64,000 nucleotides of DNA from the NCBI RefSeq assembly GCF_039908645.1, contig NZ_CP150917.1, positions 1,832,501 through 1,896,500 on the forward strand. Direction: 5' to 3'. Position 1 is the stretch's first letter, and every line of letters begins with the position of its first letter. The notes below the pieces were generated by a model. The model did not search any database, was not told where the DNA came from, and was given only the letters and a program-made list of their open reading frames with translations. Shown here in pieces: positions 24,581-32,906 of the stretch. Source of the stretch: Pseudomonas helvetica (lineage in GTDB: Bacteria > Pseudomonadota > Gammaproteobacteria > Pseudomonadales > Pseudomonadaceae). A program made the position numbers and the translations under genes.

Positions 24581-24763
24581 TCAGGATTTGGCAGGTGCGA
24601 CCAGTTGCGTGGTTACCAGTGCGGCGAGGGCGTTTTCCTGGCTGCCGAAGCGGGTCAGGAGCAGGGCTTGCTTCTCGGGTGTCAGGCGGTTCCAGACATC
24701 GATCATCTTTTCGGCAGTGCCGATCAGTACGCTGGCCTGGCTTTCGGTGAAGGTGTCGCTCAT
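24581..24763 (-). CDS. 60-residue hypothetical protein
   Basis: A compact helical small protein starting [20 protein letters not shown] and containing [20 protein letters not shown]. It lacks a signal or membrane segment. The start at 24763 has AAGGACC upstream. It follows a 43-residue gene on the same strand, with a perfect 13-base-pair hairpin between them. The family is not recognised; a small regulatory or stress protein is possible. Confidence 0.6.
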   Translation of the reverse strand: MSDTFTESQASVLIGTAEKMIDVWNRLTPEKQALLLTRFGSQENALAALVTTQLVAPAKS

Positions 24764-24785
24764 GTGCGGGTCCTTGGTTCAGGCT

Positions 24786-24819
24786 GTGTGGAAAGCGCAT
24801 GAGTTAGCGCTTTCCACAC
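24786..24819 (-). promoter_or_regulatory. perfect 13-bp hairpin between two tiny genes
   Basis: GTGTGGAAAGCGC and GCGCTTTCCACAC pair perfectly around an 8-base loop. On the minus strand it lies after the 43-residue gene and directly before the ribosome site of the 60-residue gene. No T-run follows in either direction, so it is more likely a regulatory or stabilising structure than a terminator. Confidence 0.6.
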
Positions 24820-24838
24820 GGTCTGGGTAGTGCTTTTT

Positions 24839-24970
24839 TCAGTCTTCGCTGTCGGCCTTGCGGCTGCCAGTGGCTTCTTTCGGCTCGGGCTTATGGGCAC
24901 CGGCTTGTTGCGGGGTTGTCTGCGCAGTTTCGTGCAGGCTTGGGAAGGGGAGATTAGGAATCTCGTGCAT
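24839..24970 (-). CDS. 43-residue hypothetical peptide
   Basis: ATG 24970, preceded by GAGGAGC, opens a 43-codon frame ending TGA at 24839-24841. It starts MHEIPNLPFPSLHETAQTT and has a Lys/Glu-rich polar end (KPEPKEATGSRKADSED). It has no membrane segment and looks disordered. It is followed on the same strand by a hairpin and the 60-residue gene. It is not recognised. Confidence 0.5.
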   Translation of the reverse strand: MHEIPNLPFPSLHETAQTTPQQAGAHKPEPKEATGSRKADSED

Positions 24971-25127
24971 GTTGGTTGCTCCTCGCAAGGTCTGTTTTTA
25001 AATCGCTGTGTAGATCCGCGCTTTTAAAAAGCCTGGGCAGGATACAGCAGGGGAGATGACAGAAAGACTTTTATCTCCCTTTGTTGCGACGGATGGCCGC
25101 ATGCGGTACCCGTGCTTTGAAGCATTT

Positions 25128-25170
25128 GTGGCGAGGGAGCTTGCTCCCGCTGGGCTGCGGAGCAGCCCCA
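25128..25170. repeat. left half of a REP pair separated by an IS insertion
   Basis: GTGGCGAGGGAGCTTGCTCC at 25128 onward matches the REP family at 5518 and 30937, and is followed by the small palindrome TGGGCTGCGGAGCAGCCCCA. Its inverted partner is found at 26609-26631 on the far side of the IS256-family element. Confidence 0.8.
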
Positions 25171-25244
25171 AAAGTAAGGTAATGAGTTTGTTCAGTTAAA
25201 GCTCGAATGCAGGCTTTTCGACCACTGCGTGCTCGAGCGGGAGC

Positions 25245-26608
25245 GGGGGTGTCAGAAATTTTGTGTTCGGGCATAACATGAGCAAGAGGTGCATGTATGC
25301 CAACCAAAAAGAAACCTGCGTTGCGAGAGCTGCCGAAAATCCCGAAAGAGCTGCTCGAGCAATTCACCGATGGACCGATGACCGCTGAAGCCATCGAGGA
25401 CGCGTCTGCGGCGTTCAAGAAGGCTTTGATCGAGCGAGCCCTGAGTGCTGAGCTCGGGCATCACTTGGGCTATCCGCCGGGCGCGCAGCGTCCAGAGGAT
25501 GAAACCAATCAGCGCAACGGCAAAAGCGGCAAGACGGTTCTAACCGGCGACGGCCCGCTCCGACTGGATATTCCTCGCGACCGGGACGGCAGTTTTTCCC
25601 CTATCCTGATTCCCAAACACGAGCGCCGCTACACCGGGTTCGATGACAAGATCATCGCCATGTATGCCCGTGGAATGACTGTCAGAGAGATCCGTGCGTT
25701 TCTTTCAGAGCAGTACGGTACTGACGTTTCTCCCGACTTCATCAGCTCGGTAACCGACGAGGTCATGGCAGAGATCGGTGCATGGCAACAGCGGCCTTTG
25801 GAGCCGATGTACCCGGTGATTTTTTTCGATGCTCTACGGGTCAAAATCCGCGAAGAGGGGCTGGTTCGCAACAAGGCGATCTACTTGGCCCTAGGTGTTT
25901 TGCCTGACGGAACACGCGATATTCTCGGCATTTGGATAGAAAATACCGAGGGCGCCAAATTCTGGATGAAGGTGTTCAACGACCTCAAGACACGCGGCGT
26001 CGAAGACGTGTTGATTGCTGTGACCGATGGCCTTAAAGGCATGCCAGAAGCGCTCAACGCCGTATTTCCAGACACGACACTGCAAACATGCGTTGTCCAT
26101 CTGATCCGCAACAGTCTTGATTACGCAGCCTGGGATAAACGCCGCGAACTGGCCAAGGCGCTCAAACCGATCTATCAGGCAGTCACCGCCGAAGCGGCTG
26201 AGCAGGCGCTGGATGCGTTTGAAAACGGGCCATGGGGCAAGCAGTATCCGACGGTAGTGGCGGCTTGGCGCCGCGCTTGGGATCGTGTGATTCCATTTTT
26301 CGTGTTCCCGCCGGCGATCCGAAAAGTGATCTACACGACTAACGCCATTGAGAGCATCAACGCTCAGCTGCGCAAGATCATCAAGACCCGCGGCCACTTC
26401 CCGACCGACGATGCGGCAACGAAACTGATCTGGCTTGGGCTACGCAATATCACCGCAAACTGGGGCTCAGCGGCACATGACTGGAAAAGCGCGATGAATC
26501 AATTTGCGATTCTGTACGGAGATCGATTTATCAGGCCGACCTGGTAAAAGCACGGCCTGCCTGACGGCAGGCCGTTACCGGCCCGCACACAAAATATCTG
26601 ACAGTCCC
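25245..26608 (+). mobile_element. complete IS256-family insertion sequence with 8-bp target duplication
   Basis: A 1364-base element. The 28-base terminal inverted repeats (25245-25272 and 26581-26608) match at 24 positions: the left starts GGGGGTGTCAGAAATTTT and the right, read inward, GGGACTGTCAGATATTTT. The 8-base direct repeat GCGGGAGC flanks it at 25237-25244 and 26609-26616. Eight-base duplications and GG-starting ends are usual for IS256. It carries one intact transposase gene. The target is the right-hand member of a REP pair, 42 bases beyond the phhC stop codon. Confidence 0.92.
25297..26547 (+). CDS. IS256-family transposase
   Basis: A 416-residue mutator-type DDE transposase. After an N-terminal domain (KALIERALSAELGHHLGYPP) the catalytic acids are visible in VIFFDALRVKIRE, AVTDGLKGMPEAL (with CVVHLIRNSLDYA downstream) and TNAIESINAQLRKIIKTRG. 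The frame is complete, so the element is probably still active. A hairpin (CGGCCTGCC/GGCAGGCCG, 26553-26574) follows the stop codon inside the element. Confidence 0.95.
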   Translation: MPTKKKPALRELPKIPKELLEQFTDGPMTAEAIEDASAAFKKALIERALSAELGHHLGYPPGAQRPEDETNQRNGKSGKTVLTGDGPLRLDIPRDRDGSFSPILIPKHERRYTGFDDKIIAMYARGMTVREIRAFLSEQYGTDVSPDFISSVTDEVMAEIGAWQQRPLEPMYPVIFFDALRVKIREEGLVRNKAIYLALGVLPDGTRDILGIWIENTEGAKFWMKVFNDLKTRGVEDVLIAVTDGLKGMPEALNAVFPDTTLQTCVVHLIRNSLDYAAWDKRRELAKALKPIYQAVTAEAAEQALDAFENGPWGKQYPTVVAAWRRAWDRVIPFFVFPPAIRKVIYTTNAIESINAQLRKIIKTRGHFPTDDAATKLIWLGLRNITANWGSAAHDWKSAMNQFAILYGDRFIRPTW

Positions 26609-26631
26609 GCGGGAGCAAGCTCCCTCGCCAC
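26609..26631. repeat. right half of the REP pair, beginning at the target duplication
   Basis: GCGGGAGCAAGCTCCCTCGC, followed by CAC, is the reverse complement of the REP unit at 25128-25150. Its first eight bases are the IS target duplication. It lies between the IS and the phhC stop codon. Confidence 0.8.
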
Positions 26632-26649
26632 AAGGAGCCTGCCAGGGAT

Positions 26650-27843
26650 TTACTTGCAGACGTCAGCGAAAGCTTGCGCCAGCAAATCCAGACGTGTCGC
26701 ATCAATCCCGGCGACGTTGGCACGACCGGAGCTGACCATGTACACGCTGTGATTCTCCCGCAGGTTTTTCACCTGCGCCGGCGTCAAACCGGTGTAGGAA
26801 AACATCCCGCGTTGCACGCCGATATGCGCGAAGCGTTCACCCAAACCGTGTGGCTCCAGCGCTTCCACCAGGCCCGAGCGCAACTGCGCGATGCGCAAAC
26901 GCATGGCTTCCACTTCATCGGCCCACAGCTGTTTCAGCTCCGGGTCGCCGAGGATGGTTGCCACCACGGCGGCGCCGTGATCCGGTGGTGTCGACCACAG
27001 GTTGCGGGCGATGTTGGCCAATTGGCTGCGGATATCCACCAGCTTTTCGGCATCCTTCGCGCAGACGATCAGTGCACCGGTGCGGTCGCGGTACAGACCG
27101 AAGTTTTTCGAGCAGGAACTGGTGATCAGTAGCTCGGGCAGCTCGGCGGCAAACAACCGCACCGCCCAGGCGTCCTGCTCCAGACCATCGCCAAAACCCT
27201 GATAAGCGAAGTCGATCAGTGGCAGCAGTTCGCGGCTGCGAACCACCTCCAGCACTCGGCGCCAGTCATCGTGGGACAGGTCGAAACCGGTCGGGTTGTG
27301 GCAGCAGGCGTGCAGCAGCACCACATCGCCCTTGGGAATCAGGTTCAGGGTCGCCAGCATCGCTTCGACATCGAGGCGATTGTCGCTGCCCACGTACGGA
27401 TAGTGGCTGACCTTGAGGCCGGCAGTGGCGTAGATGGTTTCGTGAATCGGCCAGGTCGGGTTGCTCAGCCAGATGCCACGCCCCGGCAGGCAGTGCGCAA
27501 TGAAGTCGGCGCTCAGGCGCAAGGCGCCGGTGCCGCCCGGGGTTTGGGTCGCGCCGGCTCGCTGCTCGGCGATCAGCGTGGAATCGGCGCCGAGCACCAG
27601 CTCATTGATCACTTTGCCGAAAGCCGGGTCACCGTGACCGCCGATGTAGGTCTTGGTGGTCTGACGATCCACCAGGCGCAGTTCGGCGAGTTTCACCGAC
27701 TGCGGAATCGGGGTCAGGCCCTGGGCGTCCTTGTAGACGCCCACGCCAAGGTCGAACTTGCACGGATTGCTGTCCTGCGCATAGGCCTCCATCAGGCCGA
27801 GAATCGGGTCGCCGGGTACTCGGCCGATGGCGTCGAAATGCAT
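26650..27843 (-). CDS. phhC: aromatic amino acid aminotransferase
   Basis: A 397-residue class I PLP aminotransferase (TyrB/AspC type). The start [20 protein letters not shown], the AGATQTPGGTGALRLSADF segment, the Asn/Asp/Tyr of CCHNPTGFD and DFAYQGFGDG, the PLP lysine in TSSCSKNFGLYRDR and the C-terminal arginine in SSGRANVAGI are all present. It converts tyrosine to 4-hydroxyphenylpyruvate (and acts on Phe) in phenylalanine breakdown. Its ATG overlaps the phhB stop codon as TAATG, so the two are translationally coupled. Downstream there is only a REP and an IS. Confidence 0.93.
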   Translation of the reverse strand: MHFDAIGRVPGDPILGLMEAYAQDSNPCKFDLGVGVYKDAQGLTPIPQSVKLAELRLVDRQTTKTYIGGHGDPAFGKVINELVLGADSTLIAEQRAGATQTPGGTGALRLSADFIAHCLPGRGIWLSNPTWPIHETIYATAGLKVSHYPYVGSDNRLDVEAMLATLNLIPKGDVVLLHACCHNPTGFDLSHDDWRRVLEVVRSRELLPLIDFAYQGFGDGLEQDAWAVRLFAAELPELLITSSCSKNFGLYRDRTGALIVCAKDAEKLVDIRSQLANIARNLWSTPPDHGAAVVATILGDPELKQLWADEVEAMRLRIAQLRSGLVEALEPHGLGERFAHIGVQRGMFSYTGLTPAQVKNLRENHSVYMVSSGRANVAGIDATRLDLLAQAFADVCK

Positions 27844-28199
27844 TATTTGCGGCCCTCGGCGTCTTTGGCCACTTCGTCAGTGCGCGCGGCCATGATGAAG
27901 TCGTTGCGGTGCAAGCCTTTGATCGAGTGGCTCCACCAGGTCACGGTGACTTTGCCCCACTCGGTGAGCAGGCCTGGGTGGTGGCCTTCGGCCTCGGAGA
28001 TTTCACCCACGGCGTTGGTAAAGGCCAGGGCGAATTTGAAATTCTTGAACAGGAAGACTTTTTCCAGCTGCATCACGCCATCGCGAACTTCGATGTTCCA
28101 GTCAGGGATCTGCTTGATCAGTACCGGCAGTTCTTCGTCACTGACTTGTGGGGCATCGGCACGGCAGGCTTCGCAATGGGCTTGGTTCAGAGCGTTCAT
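27843..28199 (-). CDS. phhB: 4a-hydroxytetrahydrobiopterin dehydratase
   Basis: A 118-residue pterin-4a-carbinolamine dehydratase. The family signature is [20 protein letters not shown] followed by [15 protein letters not shown]; the histidine pair and downstream His are the catalytic residues. It regenerates the pterin cofactor used by PhhA. It lies between phhA (80 bases upstream) and phhC (overlapping by 1 base), the standard Pseudomonas phh order. Confidence 0.95.
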   Translation of the reverse strand: MNALNQAHCEACRADAPQVSDEELPVLIKQIPDWNIEVRDGVMQLEKVFLFKNFKFALAFTNAVGEISEAEGHHPGLLTEWGKVTVTWWSHSIKGLHRNDFIMAARTDEVAKDAEGRK

Positions 28200-28279
28200 G
28201 GTTTATTCCTGAATTCGGTTCTTGTTAGACGTTGTTACTTTTTACGGGCATTTGCAAGGTTGCCGCGACTGCGGCGCTC

Positions 28280-29071
28280 TCAGGCCGCCTTGGGTTTAGG
28301 CGGAAACTTGGGTGCGTGCAGACCCAGCTGCATGCCTTGCTGGACCATGCCCATGATGTCCTCGTGGGCCAGATCGAACAGGCGCTTGAGGTTCGGCAGG
28401 ACAAAGTACAGCGGTTGCAGGATGTCGATGCGATACGGCGTGCGCATCGCTTCCAGCGGATCAAAGGCTTGATGCTCCGGTTCGCCGGACAGGCTGTACA
28501 CGGTTTCTTTCGGCGAGGAGAGGATGCCGCCGCCGTAGATGCGTTTGCCTTGCGGGGTGTCGACCAGGCCAAACTCGATGGTCATCCAGTACAGGCGCGC
28601 CAGATAAACGCGTTCTTCCTTGGAAGCCTGTAGGCCGAGTTTGCCGTAGGTGTGGGTGAATTCGGCGAACCAAGGGTTGGTCAGCAGCGGGCAGTGCCCA
28701 AAGATCTCGTGGAAAATGTCCGGCTCTTGCAGGTAATCCAGTTCTTCGCGAGTACGAATAAAGGTCGCGACCGGAAACTGCTTGCTGGCCAGTAATTCAA
28801 AGAAGGTCTGGAATGGAATCAGCGCCGGTACCCGGGCAACTTGCCAGCCAGTGGTCTCGCCGAGGACTTTGTTGATTTCGTCGAGTTGCGGAATGCGGTC
28901 ATGGGGCAGGCCGAGTTTTTCGATGCCGTCCATGTATTCCTGGCACGCACGACCCTCGAGCACTTTCAGCTGGCGAGTGATCAGCGTGTTCCACACTGCA
29001 TGTTCTTCAGCGGTGTAGTGAATAAAACCTTGCGCATCGGGCTCGCGGGCCACGTATTGCGTCTGCTTCAT
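28280..29071 (-). CDS. phhA: phenylalanine-4-hydroxylase
   Basis: A 263-residue monomeric bacterial phenylalanine hydroxylase. The iron ligands are seen in PDIFHEIFGHCPLL (two histidines) and WMTIEFGLVDTP (glutamate), and the pterin/substrate region is YGGGILSSPKETVYSLS. It converts Phe to Tyr with O2 and tetrahydropterin. The start at 29071 (MKQTQYVARE) has an AGGAGA site and gives the length known for P. aeruginosa PhhA. It is the first gene of phhABC, divergent from phhR, with a TyrR/PhhR-like box between them. Confidence 0.96.
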   Translation of the reverse strand: MKQTQYVAREPDAQGFIHYTAEEHAVWNTLITRQLKVLEGRACQEYMDGIEKLGLPHDRIPQLDEINKVLGETTGWQVARVPALIPFQTFFELLASKQFPVATFIRTREELDYLQEPDIFHEIFGHCPLLTNPWFAEFTHTYGKLGLQASKEERVYLARLYWMTIEFGLVDTPQGKRIYGGGILSSPKETVYSLSGEPEHQAFDPLEAMRTPYRIDILQPLYFVLPNLKRLFDLAHEDIMGMVQQGMQLGLHAPKFPPKPKAA

Positions 29072-29194
29072 GCTGCTCTCCTGCAAAGGGATACGTTCTT
29101 GTTATGTCTGTTGCCTATGGACCTAGAGATAACCCGAAGTGTGCGACCTTGCAGCAGGTTTGGAGCGTTGCGCGTAGGAGAATTCCCTGATTTT

Positions 29195-29212
29195 CGTAAA
29201 GTATTCGTTACG
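29195..29212. promoter_or_regulatory. TyrR/PhhR-box-like site between phhA and phhR
   Basis: CGTAAA-GTATTC-GTTACG resembles the known TGTAAA-N6-TTTACA operator with 9 of 12 matches and correct spacing. It sits 124 bases upstream of phhA and 141 bases upstream of phhR, where an enhancer-binding activator would be expected to act on one or both genes. Confidence 0.5.
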
Positions 29213-29352
29213 GATGGGCGGCTGTGGCGTAGGTATTGAGATTTTCTGGTTTTAAAAGGCCCTGGGCTGTCACATAATCTTGACAACAAACTTTGCGCCT
29301 CGGCAGAAAAATCCTCGCCATGCGCCTCATTTACCACCGTTCGGGCCTTTAT

Positions 29353-30915
29353 ATGCGTATCAAAGTCCACTGCCAGAACCGCATCGGTATCCTGCGCGAC
29401 ATTCTCAACCTGCTGGTGGAGTACGGGATCAACGTCGCCCGGGGTGAGGTCGGCGGCGAGCATGGCAACGCGATCTATCTGCATTGCCCGAACCTGATCA
29501 ACCTTCAGTTCCAGGCACTGCGTCCGAAGTTCGAGGCCATCACCGGTGTGTTTGGCGTCAAGCGCGTAGGGCTGATGCCCAGCGAGCGTCGGCACATGGA
29601 GCTGAACGCCTTGCTCGGCGCGCTGGAGTTTCCGGTGCTGTCGATCGACATGGGCGGCTCGATCGTCGCGGCCAACCGTGCCGCCGCGCAATTGCTCGGG
29701 GTGCGGGTGGACGAGGTGCCGGGGATTCCCTTGTCGCGGTATGCCGAGGACTTCGATCTGCCGGAGCTGGTTCGCGCCAATAAATCGCGGATCAATGGCT
29801 TGCGGGTCAAGGTCAAAGGCGACGTGTTCCTCGCCGATATCGCGCCGTTGCAATCGGAGCATGACGACAGCGAGGCCATGGCTGGTGCGGTGCTGACGTT
29901 GCACCGGGCGGACCGGGTCGGCGAACGCATCTATAACGTGCGCAAGCAGGAGTTGCGCGGTTTCGACAGCATTTTCCAGAGCTCCAAAGTCATGGCCGCG
30001 GTGGTGCGTGAAGCGCGGCGCATGGCGCCACTGGATGCGCCACTGCTGATCGAGGGCGAGACTGGCACCGGTAAAGAACTGTTGGCGCGCGCCTGCCATC
30101 TGGCCAGCCCGCGTGGACAGTCGCCGTTGATGGCGCTCAACTGTGCCGGGTTACCAGAATCGATGGCCGAGACCGAGCTGTTCGGTTATGGCCCAGGGGC
30201 GTTCGAAGGGGCGCGCGCCGAAGGCAAGCTCGGGCTGCTGGAACTGACGGCGGGCGGTACGCTGTTTCTCGATGGTGTCGGGGAAATGAGTCCGCGCTTG
30301 CAGGTGAAATTGCTGCGGTTCTTGCAGGACGGTTGCTTCCGCCGGGTCGGCAGCGATGAAGAGGTTTACCTGGATGTGCGGGTGATCTGCGCCACCCAGG
30401 TCGATTTGTCTGAACTGTGTGCCAGCGGTGAATTCCGTCAGGATCTTTACCATCGATTGAATGTGCTTTCGCTGCACATCCCGCCGCTGCGTGAATGCCT
30501 CGACGGTCTGACGCCGCTGGTCGAGCACTTTCTCGATCAGGCCAGTCGGCAGATTGGTTGTCCACTACCGAAGCTGGCACCGGCGGCGATGGAGCGGCTC
30601 AGTCATTACCACTGGCCGGGCAATGTCCGGCAGTTGGAGAACGTGCTGTTTCAGGCGGTTTCGCTGTGTGACGGCGGCACGGTCAAGGCGGAGCATATTC
30701 GCCTGCCGGATTACGGCGTGCGCCAGCCTCTGGGGGATTTCTCGCTGGAAGGCGGGCTGGACGAGATTGTCGGGCGTTTCGAAAAGGCGGTGCTGGAGCG
30801 GTTGTATTCCGAGTACCCGAGCAGTCGCCTGTTGGGCAAGCGCCTCGGGGTTTCTCATACCACCATCGCCAACAAACTGCGTGAATACGAAGTCGGTAAA
30901 GAACCGGGCGCATAG
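29353..30915 (+). CDS. phhR: sigma-54-type/TyrR-like activator of aromatic amino acid catabolism
   Basis: A 520-residue TyrR-class regulator: an N-terminal ACT domain (MRIKVHCQNRIGILRDILNL), a PAS domain (about 80-185), a central AAA+ domain with Walker A GETGTGKELLARA and Walker B GGTLFLDGVGEM, and a C-terminal HTH (SSRLLGKRLGVSHTTIANKL). The GAFTGA loop that contacts sigma-54 is replaced by GAFEGA in YGPGAFEGARAE, as in PhhR. The start at 29353 matches known PhhR; the frame could be read from 29293 but that adds 20 unsupported residues. It activates phhABC when Phe or Tyr is abundant. Confidence 0.95.
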   Translation: MRIKVHCQNRIGILRDILNLLVEYGINVARGEVGGEHGNAIYLHCPNLINLQFQALRPKFEAITGVFGVKRVGLMPSERRHMELNALLGALEFPVLSIDMGGSIVAANRAAAQLLGVRVDEVPGIPLSRYAEDFDLPELVRANKSRINGLRVKVKGDVFLADIAPLQSEHDDSEAMAGAVLTLHRADRVGERIYNVRKQELRGFDSIFQSSKVMAAVVREARRMAPLDAPLLIEGETGTGKELLARACHLASPRGQSPLMALNCAGLPESMAETELFGYGPGAFEGARAEGKLGLLELTAGGTLFLDGVGEMSPRLQVKLLRFLQDGCFRRVGSDEEVYLDVRVICATQVDLSELCASGEFRQDLYHRLNVLSLHIPPLRECLDGLTPLVEHFLDQASRQIGCPLPKLAPAAMERLSHYHWPGNVRQLENVLFQAVSLCDGGTVKAEHIRLPDYGVRQPLGDFSLEGGLDEIVGRFEKAVLERLYSEYPSSRLLGKRLGVSHTTIANKLREYEVGKEPGA

Positions 30916-30936
30916 CCTGTGATGGACGAGCTCTTT

Positions 30937-31067
30937 GTGGCGAGGGAGCTTGCTCCCGCTCGGGCGCGAAGCGGCCGCAACTTCCGTCGGCGGGTAATGC
31001 CTGCTGGAACTTCATTGTTGTTTTTGGGGCTGCTTTGCAGCCCAGCGGGAGCAAGCTCCCTCGCCAC
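30937..31067. repeat. REP inverted pair (GTGGCGAGGGAGC type)
   Basis: GTGGCGAGGGAGCTTGCTCC at the left edge and its reverse complement GGAGCAAGCTCCCTCGCCAC at the right edge. The space between holds smaller palindromes such as GGGGCTGCTTTGCAGCCC. It follows phhR and is the third copy of this family in the window. The remaining 31068-31210 shows nothing recognisable. Confidence 0.85.
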
Positions 31068-31210
31068 GGTGAATGTGTCGCGTGTAAAAGGCCGACACTT
31101 GCCGTAAGCGGCATAACCGCGCCGGTTTTTCGTCTTTGATGCCATTGCCCATTCTCCTCCAATTCCTCTCAAGTCCTTTGTTTATAGGGCTTCGAACCCC
31201 TGCGTGAAAG

Positions 31211-31228
31211 TTGGTCTGCAAATTGCTT
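31211..31228 (+). promoter_or_regulatory. sigma-54 promoter candidate for flgFGHIJKL
   Basis: TTGGTCTGCAAATTGCTT carries the invariant GG (31213-31214) and GC (31225-31226) ten bases apart; the -12 element TTGCTT is ideal and the -24 element TTGGTCT is moderate. It lies 56 bases before the flgF start. RpoN/FleQ control of this operon is known in pseudomonads. Confidence 0.65.
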
Positions 31229-31283
31229 GAGGCTCAACAGTACAGCGGTGGGCGGCAAACGTCCGACATGCAGAGGAAAGACT

Positions 31284-32024
31284 GTGGACAAGTACCTTTA
31301 TGTGGCAATGACCGGCGCCAGCCAGAACGCACTGGCGCAAAAGGCTCATGCCAACAACCTGGCGAACATCTCCACCAACGGTTTTCAGAAAGACCTGGAG
31401 CAGGCGCGGTCGATGCCGGTGTTTGGCGACAGCTTTCCGGCGCGAGCGTTTGCCCTGTCCGAACGTCCGGCCACCGACTTCTCTCCAGGCGCGATGATTG
31501 AAACCGGTCGCGACCTTGATGTAGCGGTTCAGGGCAGCGGCTGGATTGCCGTACAGAATCCGAGCGGTGGTGAAAGCTATGTGCGCACCGGCAGCCTGAA
31601 TGTCGACGCCTTGGGCGTGTTGCGCGCCGGCAACGGCATGCCGGTCATGGGCAACGGTGGCCCGATTGCCGTGCCGCCCGAGCAGAAAATCGAAGTCGGC
31701 CAGGACGGCACCATCAGCATTCGGTCAATGGGTGAAGGTCCGCGCGTCATCGCAGAAATCGACCGCATCAAGCTGGTCAACCCGGACATCAAGAACATGA
31801 CCAAGGGGCTGGACGGTTCGATCAACACCGCAGACGGCAAGCCGGCACCGGTCGATGCCAATGTGCAACTGGTGTCGGGCTTCCTTGAGTCGAGCAACGT
31901 CAATGCCGTTGAAGAGATGACTTCGGTGTTGGCCTTGTCCAAGCAATTCGAGCTGCACATCAAGATGATGAACACCGCCAAAGACGACGACCAGGCCATG
32001 GCTCGGGTCTTGCAGATCAGCTAA
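31284..32024 (+). CDS. flgF: flagellar proximal rod protein FlgF
   Basis: A 246-residue rod protein. It starts at a GTG (DKYLYVAMTGASQNALAQKA) with AGAGGAAAG upstream and contains the rod-family motif AHANNLANISTNGFQKD, then GWIAVQNPSGGESYVRTG and the C-terminal NVNAVEEMTSVLALSKQFEL. It forms part of the proximal rod of the flagellar basal body. It heads flgFGHIJKL; flgB-E are not in this window, showing that the rod genes are split into two operons as in other pseudomonads. Confidence 0.96.
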   Translation: MDKYLYVAMTGASQNALAQKAHANNLANISTNGFQKDLEQARSMPVFGDSFPARAFALSERPATDFSPGAMIETGRDLDVAVQGSGWIAVQNPSGGESYVRTGSLNVDALGVLRAGNGMPVMGNGGPIAVPPEQKIEVGQDGTISIRSMGEGPRVIAEIDRIKLVNPDIKNMTKGLDGSINTADGKPAPVDANVQLVSGFLESSNVNAVEEMTSVLALSKQFELHIKMMNTAKDDDQAMARVLQIS

Positions 32025-32069
32025 TTATCAGAACGTCGCGCCGTAAAACAGGCGCACGAGGAGAATTGA

Positions 32070-32855
32070 ATGCTTCCGGCTCTATGGGTTGCCAAAACAG
32101 GTCTGTCCGCCCAGGACACCAACCTGACGACTATTTCCAACAACCTGGCAAACGTATCGACCACGGGTTTCAAGCGTGACCGTGCCGAGTTCCAGGACTT
32201 GTTGTACCAGATCAAGCGTCAGCCAGGCGCCCAGTCGACCCAGGACAGCGCACTGCCGTCGGGTCTGCAATTGGGTACCGGTGTGCGCATTGTCGGCACT
32301 CAGAAAAACTTCACCGCCGGTAGCCTGCAAACCACCGACCAACCGCTGGACATGGCGGTCGACGGTCGCGGTTTCTTCCAGATCCTGCAGCCGGATGGCA
32401 CCACCGCCTACACCCGTGACGGTACGTTCCACCTGGACTCCAATGGCCAGATCGTCAACGCCAGCGGCTTTGCCCTGGAACCGGCCATCGTCATTCCGAA
32501 CAATGCACAGACCTTCACCGTCGGTCGTGACGGCACCGTGTCGATCACCGTTCCAGGCGCTGCTGCCGCGCAAGTGATCGGCAACCTGCAAACCGCCGAC
32601 TTCATCAACCCGGCCGGTCTGCAGGCGATGGGCAACAACCTGTTCCAGGAAACCGCCGCCAGTGGCGCGCCGCAAATCGGTACGCCGGGCCTGAACGGTT
32701 TTGGTACCACGCTGCAGAACACCCTGGAAACCTCCAACGTCAGCACCGTTGAAGAGATGGTCAACATGATCACCACTCAACGCGCTTACGAGATGAACTC
32801 CAAGGTGATTTCTACCGCCGACCAGATGCTCTCGTTCGTAACGCAGAATCTGTAA
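32070..32855 (+). CDS. flgG: flagellar distal rod protein FlgG
   Basis: A 261-residue distal rod protein, the standard length. ISNNLANVSTTGFKRDRAEF is the rod signature, DMAVDGRGFFQILQPDGTTA is the conserved core and SNVSTVEEMVNMITTQRAYE the C-terminal helix needed for assembly. An AGGAGAATTGA site precedes the ATG. It follows flgF by 45 bases and precedes flgH by 51. Confidence 0.97.
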   Translation: MLPALWVAKTGLSAQDTNLTTISNNLANVSTTGFKRDRAEFQDLLYQIKRQPGAQSTQDSALPSGLQLGTGVRIVGTQKNFTAGSLQTTDQPLDMAVDGRGFFQILQPDGTTAYTRDGTFHLDSNGQIVNASGFALEPAIVIPNNAQTFTVGRDGTVSITVPGAAAAQVIGNLQTADFINPAGLQAMGNNLFQETAASGAPQIGTPGLNGFGTTLQNTLETSNVSTVEEMVNMITTQRAYEMNSKVISTADQMLSFVTQNL

Positions 32856-32906
32856 TCAAGTCTATGAGGCGGCATGAAGCCGCCTGCAACACCGTGAGGT
32901 AGGGTC

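Noticed and set aside
24786..24819. Hairpin read as a rho-independent terminator
   Set aside because: The stem is perfect but no T-run follows on either strand, so I list it as a structure of unknown role.
25245..26608. IS256-family element considered as one end of a composite transposon
   Set aside because: Only one copy is present in the window and the adjoining genes are core phh genes.
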